Below are positions 48,793-57,200 of a stretch of 64,000 nucleotides of DNA, piece by piece. The DNA is from UBA4736 sp002404015 (lineage in GTDB: Bacteria; Chloroflexota; Dormibacteria; Dormibacterales; Dormibacteraceae), in assembly GCA_036747295.1 (NCBI GenBank), contig DAIOCN010000011.1:24664-88663 (forward strand), read 5' to 3'. The stretch's first letter is position 1; every line of letters starts with the position of its first letter. A program made the position numbers and the translations under genes. The notes under the pieces were generated by a model, which did no database searches, was not told the origin of the DNA, and saw nothing but the letters and a program-made list of their open reading frames with translations.

Positions 48793-50262
48793 TCAGCCTA
48801 GGCCGTACCAGGCGTTGGCGTAGTCGCTTCCCAGGACCACCACGAAGCCGGTCGAACCGCCGGCGGCCGGCGGCGCCGGTTGGACGGGGGCTTTGAAGTA
48901 CGTGCCCAGCCAGGCTGCCGTCTGCGGGTAGGCACCCCCCGAGTAGTCGTACACGATCGAGGTGGCCCGGAGCGGCTGGCGCACGCCGGCGCCGAGGTTC
49001 AGGTTGAAGGGGCGCAGCGTGGTGGTCACCCTGTCCTGGAGGTCCAGCGAGCTCCGGCTGGCGTTGGCGACCTGGATCGGCGCCTTCTCGGCCGCGACCT
49101 TGAGGTCAATGAAGAGCGACGCGAAGTAGCGGTGCAGGACCTGGTAGCTCTGGTCTTCCGGACAGAGCACGTACAGCTGGCGGTCGCCGCAGCTGCCCCG
49201 CTGGTACGGCACGTAGCTGGTCAGGAGGTCGGTGTCAGTAAGCGCGACCCGGGTGATCGAGCTGTCGGGCAGGCTTCCTGCGAAGTCGTACAGCGCTTTC
49301 AGGTCGTTCAGGTCCATATCGGTCGTGAAGTTCTTCTGGAGGGCGTTCATCAGCTGGGGAGCCTTGACCAGGGCCCCGGCCGAGGCGGCCTTGTGGCGAA
49401 TCGCGTTGACGATCGTCTGCTGGCGCTTGGCCCTGCCGAAGTCGGTCGCCTGGTCCGGCTCGCTGGCGTCGCGCGACCGCGCGATCTCCAGCGCCTGCTC
49501 GCCGCTGATGTGCTGAAGGCCGGCATTGAAATGGATGCCTGCGCCGGCCGGGCAGGGGTAGCCGGGCGGCACCCCGTGGTTGATGTAGCCGTTGTGGTAG
49601 TCGGGGTAGTGGCAGTCGTCCAGGGGCCCGTCCAGCGTGATGTCGATGCCGCCGACCGCGTCCACGATGTCGCGGAAGGCTTTGAAGTCCACGGTCACGT
49701 ACTTGTCGAACTGGACGCCGGTGACCTGGTTCACCATGTGCGTGGCAAGGTGGCCGCCCCCGTCCTTCCCCGTGTACTCGGCTTTCTTGCCCGGCCACTC
49801 CGCGTCGGAGCCGCCGACCTGGTTGGCCACGTTGATCTTCTGCGAGTAGGTGCGACCGTCGCCCCAGGCGTCCATCTTGACCCAGAGGTCGCGGGGGACC
49901 GAGGCCTCCACGATCCGCTTGGAGCCGGGGTCGATCATCACCACCATGATCGTGTCGGTGAGAAGCGGGGAGTCGTTCTCGAGCCCACCGTCACCGAGCA
50001 TCAGCAGGTTCACCTGCTGGCCGTGGCGCAGCTTCCATGCGATCGAGCCCGGGGGCGGGGCGATCTCGTGCTGCACGATCGTGAACGGGTTGGAGAAGTT
50101 GACGACGCTGTGCAGGAAGCCGACGGTCCGAGCGACCACCACACTGGTTCCCAGCAACACCCCGACCAGCAGCCCGATGGCGACCATCGTCGGGGCCGAG
50201 CGGCCAAGACGGTTGGTATAGCGGTAGCGGGAGCGCCGGGCCCGAGGCCTGGCTCTACGCAT
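48793..50262 (-). CDS. LCP-family protein (LytR-CpsA-Psr) with LytR_C domain, copy A
   Basis: This 489-aa protein would attach anionic glycopolymers to the cell wall. It has a basic cytoplasmic start, one membrane helix (MVAIGLLVGVLLGTSVVVA) and the LCP domain (LLTDTIMVVMIDPGSKRIVEASVPRDLWV; GGIDITLDGPL; GEQALEIARSR). The C-terminal LytR_C-like domain ends VVLGSDYANAW. A GSCGD...LYVLC segment with two Cys is shared with the next LCP gene. TAGAAT ends 8 nt upstream of ATG 50262. Confidence 0.92.
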   Translation of the reverse strand: MRRARPRARRSRYRYTNRLGRSAPTMVAIGLLVGVLLGTSVVVARTVGFLHSVVNFSNPFTIVQHEIAPPPGSIAWKLRHGQQVNLLMLGDGGLENDSPLLTDTIMVVMIDPGSKRIVEASVPRDLWVKMDAWGDGRTYSQKINVANQVGGSDAEWPGKKAEYTGKDGGGHLATHMVNQVTGVQFDKYVTVDFKAFRDIVDAVGGIDITLDGPLDDCHYPDYHNGYINHGVPPGYPCPAGAGIHFNAGLQHISGEQALEIARSRDASEPDQATDFGRAKRQQTIVNAIRHKAASAGALVKAPQLMNALQKNFTTDMDLNDLKALYDFAGSLPDSSITRVALTDTDLLTSYVPYQRGSCGDRQLYVLCPEDQSYQVLHRYFASLFIDLKVAAEKAPIQVANASRSSLDLQDRVTTTLRPFNLNLGAGVRQPLRATSIVYDYSGGAYPQTAAWLGTYFKAPVQPAPPAAGGSTGFVVVLGSDYANAWYGLG

Positions 50263-50270
50263 TCCTCCTC

Positions 50271-50276
50271 ATTCTA
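50271..50276 (-). promoter_or_regulatory. -10 box (TAGAAT) of LCP copy A
   Basis: TAGAAT ends 8 nt before ATG 50262. The interval is GAGGAGGA, which touches the ATG and is too close for a normal ribosome site. Confidence 0.5.
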
Positions 50277-50311
50277 CGAACGAGCGCCGGCCGTCCCGCC
50301 GGGCCGGGCGG

Positions 50312-51748
50312 TCAGGCCTGGCCGAGCCACCGGCGGGCGAAGTCGCTGCCCAAGACCACCACCAACCCCTGGCTGGCTGTGCCGGCGGGGGCCGGGCCGC
50401 CCGAGGCGGGCGTGACCACCGTGGCTCCGAAGAAGTCGGCCAGCCACTTCGCCGTCAGCGGGTACTTGCCGCCCGAATAGTCGTATACGACGGAGTGGGG
50501 GTCGGCTCTGCCCCGAATCGGGTCGGAGACCTTGAGGCCGAGCTGGCGGACGCTGGAGGTGACCCGCGGCCCAAGGTCGTTGACGGTCAGGCTGGCATTG
50601 TCCAGCTCCACAGGGGCCGCCTCCTTCAGCAGGTCGGGGTCGAGGAAGAGGTTGCCGAAATAGGAGTGCATGACCTTGAAGCTGGGGTCCTGGGCGCACA
50701 GCACGTAGGCATAGAAGTCGCCGCAGCTGCCCTTCCGCATGAAGTAGCCGTCCACCAGGTCGGTGTCCGTGATGGAGACCCGGTTGATGGCGGTGTCGGG
50801 AAGCTTTCCGCTCCAGTCGTAGACGGCCTTCAGGTCGGCCAGGCCGAGATCCGTGCGGAAGTTCTTCTGCAGCGCATCCATCAGCTGGGGAGCCTTCGCG
50901 AGAGCGTTGACAGATGTGGCCTTCTTGCGGATGGCGTTGATCAGGAGCTGCTGGCGGCGGGCCCGGCCGAAGTCGCTGGCCTGCTCCGGCTGGGTCGCGT
51001 GGCGCGAGCGGGCGAGCTCGAGTGCCTTCTCGCCGTCCACCGTCTGGCAGCCGGTGGGGAAGTGGATGCCGCCGCGGATGTAACCGTTGTTGTAGTTCGG
51101 GTACTGGGTGTCGTCGAGCGGGGTGTCGAGGCAGATGTCCACCCCGCCAAGGGCGTTGACCAGGTCACGGAAGGCTTTGAAATCGACCGCCACGTAGCCG
51201 TCGAACTGCAGCCCGGTGGCCGTCGAGACCGACTGCTCCGCGAGCTTCCCACCCGCGTCCCGCTGGCGCGTGAACTCCGGTCGCTTCTTGGTCCAGGTGG
51301 CGTCGTCCACCCCAACCGAGAAGGCGACATTGATCTTCTGCGGGAGCAGGTGATGGTCCGGCCAGGCGTCGATGCCCACCATCAGGTCGCGGGGGATCGA
51401 GACCTCGGCCACACGCTTGCTGGCCGGGTCCACGCTCAGCACCACCATCGAATCGGTCAGGTAGGGGGCGTCGTTCTCAACGCCGCCGTAACCGAGCAGC
51501 AGGACGTTCACCTGCTGGCCGTGCTTCAGCTTCCAGGCGATCGTCCCCTGGGCGGGTTCGATGACCTGGAGTGGGTTGTCGACTCGGGCCACCCCGCTAA
51601 GGAAGCCTGCCGTGCGGTAGGCAAGGGCTCCGAAGCCGCCGACCACCACCGCCAGCAACACCAGCCCGAGCAGCCGGCGGAAGCCGAACCGCGATCGGCG
51701 ATAGCGTGAGCTTCGGGCCCGCGACCGCGAGCCTGCTGGGCTGTCCAA
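50312..51748 (-). CDS. LCP-family protein (LytR-CpsA-Psr) with LytR_C domain, copy B
   Basis: This 478-aa paralogue of the gene 50 bp downstream has the same order: basic start, helix (LLGLVLLAVVVGGFGALAY), LCP domain with YLTDSMVVLSVDPASKRVAEVSIPRDL, GGVDICLDTPL, GEKALELARSR and DFGRARRQQ, and C-terminal domain ending VVLGSDFARRW. Strong similarity through both domains indicates tandem duplication. The start TTG 51748 has GAGGTAA 6 nt upstream. Confidence 0.92.
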   Translation of the reverse strand: MDSPAGSRSRARSSRYRRSRFGFRRLLGLVLLAVVVGGFGALAYRTAGFLSGVARVDNPLQVIEPAQGTIAWKLKHGQQVNVLLLGYGGVENDAPYLTDSMVVLSVDPASKRVAEVSIPRDLMVGIDAWPDHHLLPQKINVAFSVGVDDATWTKKRPEFTRQRDAGGKLAEQSVSTATGLQFDGYVAVDFKAFRDLVNALGGVDICLDTPLDDTQYPNYNNGYIRGGIHFPTGCQTVDGEKALELARSRHATQPEQASDFGRARRQQLLINAIRKKATSVNALAKAPQLMDALQKNFRTDLGLADLKAVYDWSGKLPDTAINRVSITDTDLVDGYFMRKGSCGDFYAYVLCAQDPSFKVMHSYFGNLFLDPDLLKEAAPVELDNASLTVNDLGPRVTSSVRQLGLKVSDPIRGRADPHSVVYDYSGGKYPLTAKWLADFFGATVVTPASGGPAPAGTASQGLVVVLGSDFARRWLGQA

Positions 51749-51813
51749 GACGGGTTACCTCATTGCAAGACGGTTCAAGACGTTGAGTGGTTTCGTTCTG
51801 CGACGCCGAGGCG

Positions 51814-51844
51814 GAGCCGCCCGGGAAGTGCTCCCGGGCGGCTC
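51814..51844. terminator. Strong hairpin downstream of the DUF4190 gene
   Basis: A 13-bp perfect stem (GAGCCGCCCGGGA with its complement, loop AGTGC) lies 8 bp after the DUF4190 stop and upstream of LCP copy B. No T-run follows on the minus strand. It is probably a terminator or mRNA end stabiliser. Confidence 0.55.
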
Positions 51845-51852
51845 TACTCTAT

Positions 51853-52437
51853 CTAGCCAGTGGTCCGCGCGCCACCCAGGCCTACAAAGATGTTCACGAT
51901 CACGAGCAGGATCTCGAGAGCGAAGAGGACGGTGCCGACGATTCCCAGGATGCGTCCGGCCTGGGCCAGTCCGAGCCCTCCCAGGGCCCCGTTGCTGGCC
52001 CTGATCTTTCCCATCGAGGAGTTTCCGATGAAAAAGGCGACCGGCGCCAGGATCGGACAGCAGATGATCCCCAGGATGCCCAGGATCAACGAGAGCAAAG
52101 CCGAGCCCTCGTTGGGAGCTGCCACGGCGTAAGCGCCCGCCTGGGGCGCGTACCCGCCGCCGGGCGGCGGAGGGGGAGCGTATCCGCCTTGCGGCGGCGG
52201 CGCGGGCACATATCCGCCTTGCGGCGGCGGTGGCGGAGGAGGCGGCGGCGGTGGCGGAGGAGGCGGCGGCGGTGGCGGAGGGGGTAGGCCGGGATCCTCC
52301 CCACCGGGCGGGGGCGGCGGCGGCGGCTCGGAAGGCGGCGGCGGGGGCGGCGTGCCGCCTCCGCCCGGGGGTTGCCAGCCACCCCCTCCCGCGGGTGGCG
52401 GCGGGGGTGATCCTGGCGGCGGCGGTAGGTCACTCAT
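51853..52437 (-). CDS. Proline-rich DUF4190-type membrane protein
   Basis: Residues ~1-110 of this 194-aa protein are almost all Pro, Gly and Gln/Tyr, including a run of 21 Pro (about residues 52-72) and PPQGGY repeats. The last ~80 residues have two membrane helices (ALLSLILGILGIICCPILAPVAFFIG and ILGIVGTVLFALEILLVIVNIFVG), the DUF4190 pattern. The function of the family is unknown. The poly-Pro run would need elongation factor P for translation. GAGGAGGAAA lies 8 nt before ATG 52437. Confidence 0.85.
   Translation of the reverse strand: MSDLPPPPGSPPPPPAGGGGWQPPGGGGTPPPPPPSEPPPPPPPGGEDPGLPPPPPPPPPPPPPPPPPPPPPQGGYVPAPPPQGGYAPPPPPGGGYAPQAGAYAVAAPNEGSALLSLILGILGIICCPILAPVAFFIGNSSMGKIRASNGALGGLGLAQAGRILGIVGTVLFALEILLVIVNIFVGLGGARTTG
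52220..52282. repeat. 21-bp tandem repeat, three copies, coding poly-proline
   Basis: The unit GGCGGCGGCGGTGGCGGAGG(A) occurs at 52220-52240, 52241-52261 and 52262-52282. Only the first and last bases of the array vary. On the coding (minus) strand each unit is seven Pro codons. In-frame expansion by slippage is likely. Confidence 0.85.
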
Positions 52438-52452
52438 GCGCGGTTTCCTCCT

Positions 52453-53094
52453 CTAAACAGCCGGTAGCCGGGCGGAATCTCTCTCGTAGCCGTGTACGAC
52501 CGCGGCAAGGATGGCATAGCCGTACGGAATCGTGAAGATGATTCCAACGAGGCAGAGGAAGACGCCGAGGCTTCCCAGCAGGAGTGCCACGAACGCCATC
52601 AGCCCGGCGAGGAGGGTGTCGGGGAGGCGCGGCCGGATCGCCCGCCAGAGCGCCGGCAAGTCGAGACCGGCCCCGATGCCACCCCGGTCCACGGCCAGGA
52701 TGATGGGCACGAAGACGAAGTAGAAGGCCAGCTGGTAGGCGAGCAGCAGCGCCTGCCCCAGCAGCACGAGCGGCACGGCGACCAGCGCGCCGCCAGAGCC
52801 CCGGCCGATCGCCACGAGGACAGACGGAACCACCAGGAGCGCGAACAGCAGGGCGCTGATGGCACCGTACACAAGCTGGACGACGAAGAGACGGGCTCCC
52901 CGCTCGAGCTGAGGCAAGCCGGCTTCAGCCAGCTCGGCGCGTCCCGCACGCAGGTTGTCGAGGGTTGCGTACATCCAGCCGAAGACGGCGATGCCGCCCA
53001 GGATGGGGATCAGCCCGATGAGGCCGATCAGCAGGCACTTGGCAAACCAGCGAGGATCGCGAGTCGGCCAGCTGATCGCGGCCCCAAGGTCCAC
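52453..53094 (-). CDS. DUF4013-type membrane protein
   Basis: This 213-aa protein has about six hydrophobic segments and the DUF4013 start: WFAKCLLIGLIGLIPILGGIAVFGWMYATLDNLRAG. Its role is unknown. It lies 15 bp upstream of the proline-rich DUF4190 gene, so the two may work together at the membrane. GTG 53094 has TATAGT ending 8 nt upstream. Confidence 0.85.
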   Translation of the reverse strand: MDLGAAISWPTRDPRWFAKCLLIGLIGLIPILGGIAVFGWMYATLDNLRAGRAELAEAGLPQLERGARLFVVQLVYGAISALLFALLVVPSVLVAIGRGSGGALVAVPLVLLGQALLLAYQLAFYFVFVPIILAVDRGGIGAGLDLPALWRAIRPRLPDTLLAGLMAFVALLLGSLGVFLCLVGIIFTIPYGYAILAAVVHGYERDSARLPAV

Positions 53095-53102
53095 GGCCCG
53101 GA

Positions 53103-53108
53103 ACTATA
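53103..53108 (-). promoter_or_regulatory. -10 box (TATAGT) of the DUF4013 gene
   Basis: TATAGT, one base from the consensus, ends 8 nt before GTG 53094. No Shine-Dalgarno sequence is seen. Confidence 0.55.
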
Positions 53109-53115
53109 AAGACGT

Positions 53116-53213
53116 GGGGGAAACAAGCTTGTTTCCCCCGGGCCCCCTTCCCCCCCATTGCGTGTCGGTCGGCGTTGGGAAGAGAGACTCATACGGGCGA
53201 GCGGAGCCCGCCC
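53116..53213 (-). repeat. Two-hairpin intergenic element, copy 3 (inverted)
   Basis: Read on the minus strand, a hairpin with loop TCC and stem GGGCGGGC/GCTCGCCC (53195-53213) comes first. After 55 bp comes a perfect 24-bp palindrome (53116-53139) with arms GGGGGAAACAAG, close to the GGGGGAAACC arm of copy 2. The spacing is shorter than in the other copies and the orientation opposite. The rest of the gap 53095-53255 shows no gene. Confidence 0.5.
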
Positions 53214-53255
53214 ATACGGCGCCATCGTCTTCTTTCTGACAGCGCGGCGCCGCCG

Positions 53256-54392
53256 CTACCGCAGCAGCGCGCGAGAGATCACCACCCGCTGGATCTGGTT
53301 GGTGCCCTCGTAGATCTGCGTGATCTTGGCGTCCCGCATCATCCGCTCGACGGGATAGTCCTGGATGTACCCGTAGCCGCCCAGGATCTGGACGGCGTCC
53401 GTCGTGACCTTCATGGCCATGTCGGAGGCGAACATCTTGGCCATCGCGGCGATCTTGGTGAGGTCCGGGAGCTTCTGGTCGACCTTCGTCGCCGCAAGGT
53501 AGACCAGGTGGCGGGCCGCCTCGATCTGGGTTGCCATGTCGGCCAGCATGAACTGCAGGCCCTGGAAGCTGGCGATAGGCTGCCCGAACTGCCGGCGCTC
53601 CTTGGCGTAGTTCAGGGCGTAGTCGAACGCCCCCTCGGCGATGCCGAGGGCCTGCGCCCCGATGCCCGGCCGCGAACGGTCCAGGACGGCCAGCGCGAGC
53701 TTGAAGCCCTGGCCCTCGTCGCCCAGCCGGTTGCCCGCCGGCACCCGGACGTCATCGAAGGCCAGCTGAGCTGTCGGCGAGCCCTTGATCCCCAGCTTGT
53801 GCTCGGTCTTGACGACCGTCCAGGGACTGTTCTCCTTCTCGAGCACAAAGGCGCTTATCCCCTTGGCCCCCTGCTCGCCGTCGGTGCGGGCGAATACCAC
53901 CAGGGTTTCGGCTATCCCACCGTGCGTGATGAAGATCTTGCCGCCGTTCAGCACGTACTCGTCGCCGTAGCGCTTGGCCGTGGTCTTCATGGCCGCGGCG
54001 TCCGACCCCGACCCCGCCTCGGATAGCGCGTAGGCCGCGACCCGGCCCTGGGCGAGCGGCGGGCAGAGGCGCTTTTTCTGCTCCTGCGTCCCCGCGACCA
54101 GGATCGGGTAGGAGCCCAACGCCTGGACGGCCAGGATCAGGGAACAGGTGGCGTCGGCCTTGGCGATCTCCTCGATAGCCATGCAGATCGACACCGACGA
54201 GCCGCTGATGCCGCCGTACTCCTCGGGGAAGGGAATCGCCAGGATGCCGTTGTCGGCGAACAGCTTCTCGATGTCCTTGGGGTATTCGGCCCGATCGTCG
54301 ATCTCGGCCGCCCTCGGCACGACCTTGTCCTGCACGAGCTCGCGGATCGTGTCCCGGATCGCGACCTGCTCGTCCGAGAACGAGAACTCCAT
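53256..54392 (-). CDS. Acyl-CoA dehydrogenase
   Basis: This 378-aa FAD enzyme performs alpha,beta-dehydrogenation of an acyl-CoA. YALSEAGSGSDAAAMKTTA lines the active site, GIKGSPTAQLAFDDVRVP is the beta domain, and IYEGTNQIQRVVISRAL has the catalytic Glu. It is of the short/branched-chain type by these motifs. ATG 54392 has GATAAT 6 nt upstream, inside the stop codon of the preceding gene. Confidence 0.94.
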   Translation of the reverse strand: MEFSFSDEQVAIRDTIRELVQDKVVPRAAEIDDRAEYPKDIEKLFADNGILAIPFPEEYGGISGSSVSICMAIEEIAKADATCSLILAVQALGSYPILVAGTQEQKKRLCPPLAQGRVAAYALSEAGSGSDAAAMKTTAKRYGDEYVLNGGKIFITHGGIAETLVVFARTDGEQGAKGISAFVLEKENSPWTVVKTEHKLGIKGSPTAQLAFDDVRVPAGNRLGDEGQGFKLALAVLDRSRPGIGAQALGIAEGAFDYALNYAKERRQFGQPIASFQGLQFMLADMATQIEAARHLVYLAATKVDQKLPDLTKIAAMAKMFASDMAMKVTTDAVQILGGYGYIQDYPVERMMRDAKITQIYEGTNQIQRVVISRALLR

Positions 54393-54398
54393 GCCCGC

Positions 54399-54404
54399 AT
54401 TATC
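54399..54404 (-). promoter_or_regulatory. -10 box (GATAAT) of the acyl-CoA dehydrogenase at 54392
   Basis: GATAAT ends 6 nt before ATG 54392 and overlaps the TAA stop of the ligase-like gene. No Shine-Dalgarno sequence is present. Confidence 0.5.
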
Positions 54405-55557
54405 TGCGCAGCAGGCTGCCCACCTGGATCCCGAGAATGGCCCAGAAGGCGAGCGCCAGGTCGTTCTTGAAGTACGGCGCGTCCACCAACCCGTGTACCA
54501 GGATCGCCACGATCGTGCCCAGTGTGCCGATCGCGATGGCGCGAGGCCAAGGGCCCGCGGCCAGACCCTGGATCACGGTGCGGAGGGCCTGTACCACGAT
54601 CCAGATGAAGCCGGCCAGGCCCAGCAGGCCGGTCTCGCTCCAGAAGTTGAGGACGATGTTGTGGGGGTAGATCAGGTTCTCCCCGTAGCCGCCCGTCTTG
54701 TACGGCTGGATCGCGCTCTGGAACCCGTTGAGCCCGCCCCCGAACAGGGGCCGGTGCTCGAGCATCCGCAGGCTGGTCTCCCACAGCGATCGCCGCAGTG
54801 CGAGCGTGTTCCGGGGACTGTTGGGATCGAACTCGACCATGACCCGGCTCCGCACCCGCGCGCTCGCCAGTAACGCCAGCGCCGCCAGGCCGGCGGCTGC
54901 GCCGACCACCCAGAGGCGCCGCCGGTGGAAAAAGCAGACCGCTATCGAAAGGCACGCCAGGGTGAGCCAGCCGGCTCTCGAGAAGCTGAGCGCGATAGCC
55001 AGCGCAAAGAGCCCGTAGAGCGCGGCCGCGACAAGCCTCTCCCAACGCTCCTCGGAGAACACGGCGACCGCCAGCGCCACCGCCGCCAGCGGTTCCAGGT
55101 ACATGGCGACGTCGTTCGCGCTGTTGTAGATCACCACGGCCGGCGTCACGTCGTCGAACGAGTGGGTGGCCAGCGCCCGCAGTGTGTTGGCGATGTTCAG
55201 CAGGGCGGAGATGGCGCCCGCGAGGCCCAGGCCGGCCAGCAGCAGTCGGGCCTGGTCGCGCCGGGACGCCATGGCCGCGATGAGCAGCCCGGCCAGCATG
55301 GGCTCCACGAAGTAGGCCTTCCAGATCCCCAGCGCCTTGGTCAGCGTCGAGGCGGTGACCAGCGTGTCGATGCTGGCCCCCGTCAGCAGCAGCAGCGCCG
55401 CCCACGTGTACGGGTTCCGCCAGGGCAGCTCCGTCCAGAAGGCGTAGTAGCCGGCGACCAGCGCGACCAGGAGCACGATCTCGAGCGCGGTCGTGGGGAG
55501 TGGGCCGAGATGAGGCCTTATCACATACGCGGGGCTGGCGGCCAGCGCGGCCGCCAT
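54400..55557 (-). CDS. O-antigen ligase/polymerase-like membrane protein (Wzy/WaaL)
   Basis: This multi-helix protein (~385 aa, about ten helices) has the O-antigen ligase pattern. A large loop between late helices contains LRRSLWETSLRMLEHRPLFGGGLNGF and YPHNIVLNFWSETGLLGL (conserved P-H-N and E-x-G-L). These enzymes join or polymerise surface polysaccharide units. ATG 55557 is a possible start. CTG 55581 overlaps the upstream stop (CTGA) and would complete the first helix. It is placed between two acyl-CoA dehydrogenase genes, with no other glycan genes nearby. Confidence 0.82.
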   Translation of the reverse strand: MAAALAASPAYVIRPHLGPLPTTALEIVLLVALVAGYYAFWTELPWRNPYTWAALLLLTGASIDTLVTASTLTKALGIWKAYFVEPMLAGLLIAAMASRRDQARLLLAGLGLAGAISALLNIANTLRALATHSFDDVTPAVVIYNSANDVAMYLEPLAAVALAVAVFSEERWERLVAAALYGLFALAIALSFSRAGWLTLACLSIAVCFFHRRRLWVVGAAAGLAALALLASARVRSRVMVEFDPNSPRNTLALRRSLWETSLRMLEHRPLFGGGLNGFQSAIQPYKTGGYGENLIYPHNIVLNFWSETGLLGLAGFIWIVVQALRTVIQGLAAGPWPRAIAIGTLGTIVAILVHGLVDAPYFKNDLALAFWAILGIQVGSLLRR

Positions 55558-55577
55558 CAGGAAGGTCGTGCCCCGCT

Positions 55578-56717
55578 TCAGCTGAGCAGCTCCCGCGCGA
55601 TCACGACCCTCTGGACCTGGTTCGAGCCCTCGTAGATCTGCAGCGCCTTGGCGTCGCGGAAGTGGCGCTCGAACGGATAGTCGTTCATGTAACCGTATCC
55701 GCCGGCCAGCTGGACGGCGTCGATGGCGACGTCCATCGCGGTGTCGGTCGAGAAGAGCTTGGCCATCGAGGCCTCCAGGGTGAACGGCTTGCCGGCCGAG
55801 CACAGCGACGCGGCGTGGTAGGCCATCTGGCGGGCCGCGGCGATCCGGGTCGCCATGTCCGCGAGCATGAAGCCGACACCCTGGAAGGCGGCCACCGGCT
55901 GGCCGAACTGCTCGCGCTCTCTCGTGTAGGCCAGGGCCTCGGAGAACGCCGCCTCGGCGATGCCCAGCGCCTGGCCCGAGATGCCGATCCGGCCGGAGTC
56001 GAGCGCTCGCATGGCGACCGTGAACCCCTTCCCCTCCGCATTGAGGAGGGCGGCGGCAGGCACCTTCACCTCCTCCAGGACCAGCTCGGCCGTCGGGGAT
56101 CCGTTCAGGCCCATCTTCTTGAAGAGCTGGCCGACCTTCAGCCCCTGCGCGTCGGCGGGGACCAGGAAGGCGCTGATGCCGGCGGCGCGGTCGTCCGCGC
56201 CGGTCCGGGCGAACACGACGTACAGCCCGGCCTGGCCGGCATTCGTGATGAAGACCTTGGTTCCGCTCAGGACGAACTCCTGGCCGAAGCGCTTGGCGGT
56301 CGTCTTGAGGCTGGCCGCGTCGGAGCCGGACGAGGGCTCGGTCAGCGCGAAGGCGCCCAGCACCTCCCCACTCGCCAGCCGCGGCAGCCAGGCTCGCTTC
56401 TGCTCCTCGCTACCGAACAGCACGATGGGCTCGCTGGCCACCGAGTTGTGGACGTCCACGATCACGGCCGTGCTGGCGCAGGCGGCGGCCAGCTCCTCGA
56501 TGCAGATCGTGAAAGCCAGGTGGTCGAGCCCCGCGCCGCCGTACTCCTCGGGCACCAGGATTCCCATCAGGTCCAGGGCGCGGGCGCCCTCAATGGCCTC
56601 CACCGGCCAGCGGTGCTCGCGGTCCACCGACCCTGCCGCCGGCTTCACGACCGACTGCGAGAACTCCCTGAGCGCGTCGCGCAGCGCGGCATGCTCCGGC
56701 GAAAGGTCGAGCCGCAT
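55578..56717 (-). CDS. Acyl-CoA dehydrogenase
   Basis: This 379-aa member has FALTEPSSGSDAASLKTTA, KMGLNGSPTAELVLEEVKVP and IYEGSNQVQRVVIARELLS with the catalytic Glu. It is a paralogue of the 53.3-kb enzyme. ATG 56717 begins MRLDLSPEHAALRD, the family N-terminus. Its promoter overlaps that of the divergent small gene. The ligase-like gene begins at its stop, so the two may be co-transcribed. Confidence 0.94.
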   Translation of the reverse strand: MRLDLSPEHAALRDALREFSQSVVKPAAGSVDREHRWPVEAIEGARALDLMGILVPEEYGGAGLDHLAFTICIEELAAACASTAVIVDVHNSVASEPIVLFGSEEQKRAWLPRLASGEVLGAFALTEPSSGSDAASLKTTAKRFGQEFVLSGTKVFITNAGQAGLYVVFARTGADDRAAGISAFLVPADAQGLKVGQLFKKMGLNGSPTAELVLEEVKVPAAALLNAEGKGFTVAMRALDSGRIGISGQALGIAEAAFSEALAYTREREQFGQPVAAFQGVGFMLADMATRIAAARQMAYHAASLCSAGKPFTLEASMAKLFSTDTAMDVAIDAVQLAGGYGYMNDYPFERHFRDAKALQIYEGSNQVQRVVIARELLS

Positions 56718-56726
56718 AACCGACTT

Positions 56727-56732
56727 ACAATA
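56727..56732 (-). promoter_or_regulatory. -10 box (TATTGT) of the acyl-CoA dehydrogenase at 56717
   Basis: TATTGT ends 9 nt before ATG 56717. It shares two bases with the plus-strand box at 56731-56736. Confidence 0.45.
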
Positions 56733-56736
56733 GTGT
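56731..56736 (+). promoter_or_regulatory. -10 box (TAGTGT) of the hypothetical gene at 56745
   Basis: TAGTGT ends 8 nt before ATG 56745 with no Shine-Dalgarno sequence. Confidence 0.45.
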
Positions 56737-56744
56737 CCCGACGA

Positions 56745-57167
56745 ATGGAAGCTGGTCCGAGATACCTCGAGGGCACCACCGTCGGCAGTGGGCGCGACAT
56801 CATCGGTGTCCGCCGTGATCGGATCGCCGCCATCATCGAGCAGGGCAAGGAGATCATCACTCGGGCCAAGGCCGAGAGGATCCTGCCCGAGACGATCACC
56901 GGGTCGACAGCGGCCCTGTTGGTCACGATCGCCGGGTACGGCGAGCCGCTGTCCGAGGGTCAATGGCGGGAGTTGAGCGGCGTGGTGGGCGGCATCATGC
57001 GCGACCCCGGCTACGCGGACCTGGCACGCCTCCGCACGCTGATCACCCAGGAGCAGTTTCTGAACGTCGCCCGCAACGCGGGCTACTCGCGCTTCATCCG
57101 GCGGCTCGACGACGGCCGCTGGGTATGCGAGCTGGCCCCCAAGCTCGAGGACGTGCCGGACGAGTAG
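56745..57167 (+). CDS. Hypothetical soluble helical protein
   Basis: I do not recognise this 140-aa protein. It has no signal or membrane segment. The middle (IIEQGKEIITRAKAERILPE, then GQWRELSGVVGGIM) is helical, and the end (FIRRLDDGRWVCELAPKLEDVPDE) is acidic. Initiation at ATG 56745 is supported by an overlapping divergent promoter. It lies 33 bp before the plsC-like gene on the same strand. Confidence 0.7.
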   Translation: MEAGPRYLEGTTVGSGRDIIGVRRDRIAAIIEQGKEIITRAKAERILPETITGSTAALLVTIAGYGEPLSEGQWRELSGVVGGIMRDPGYADLARLRTLITQEQFLNVARNAGYSRFIRRLDDGRWVCELAPKLEDVPDE

Positions 57168-57188
57168 GGCCCAGCGGCTGTCCGAGCG

Positions 57189-57194
57189 TAGTCT
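57189..57194 (+). promoter_or_regulatory. -10 box (TAGTCT) of the second plsC-like gene
   Basis: TAGTCT ends 6 nt before GTG 57201 with no Shine-Dalgarno sequence. Confidence 0.5.
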
Positions 57195-57200
57195 GCGCAC

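Noticed and set aside
52220..52282. CRISPR-like array
   Set aside because: The repeats are head-to-tail 21-mers without spacers and lie in a proline-rich coding region.
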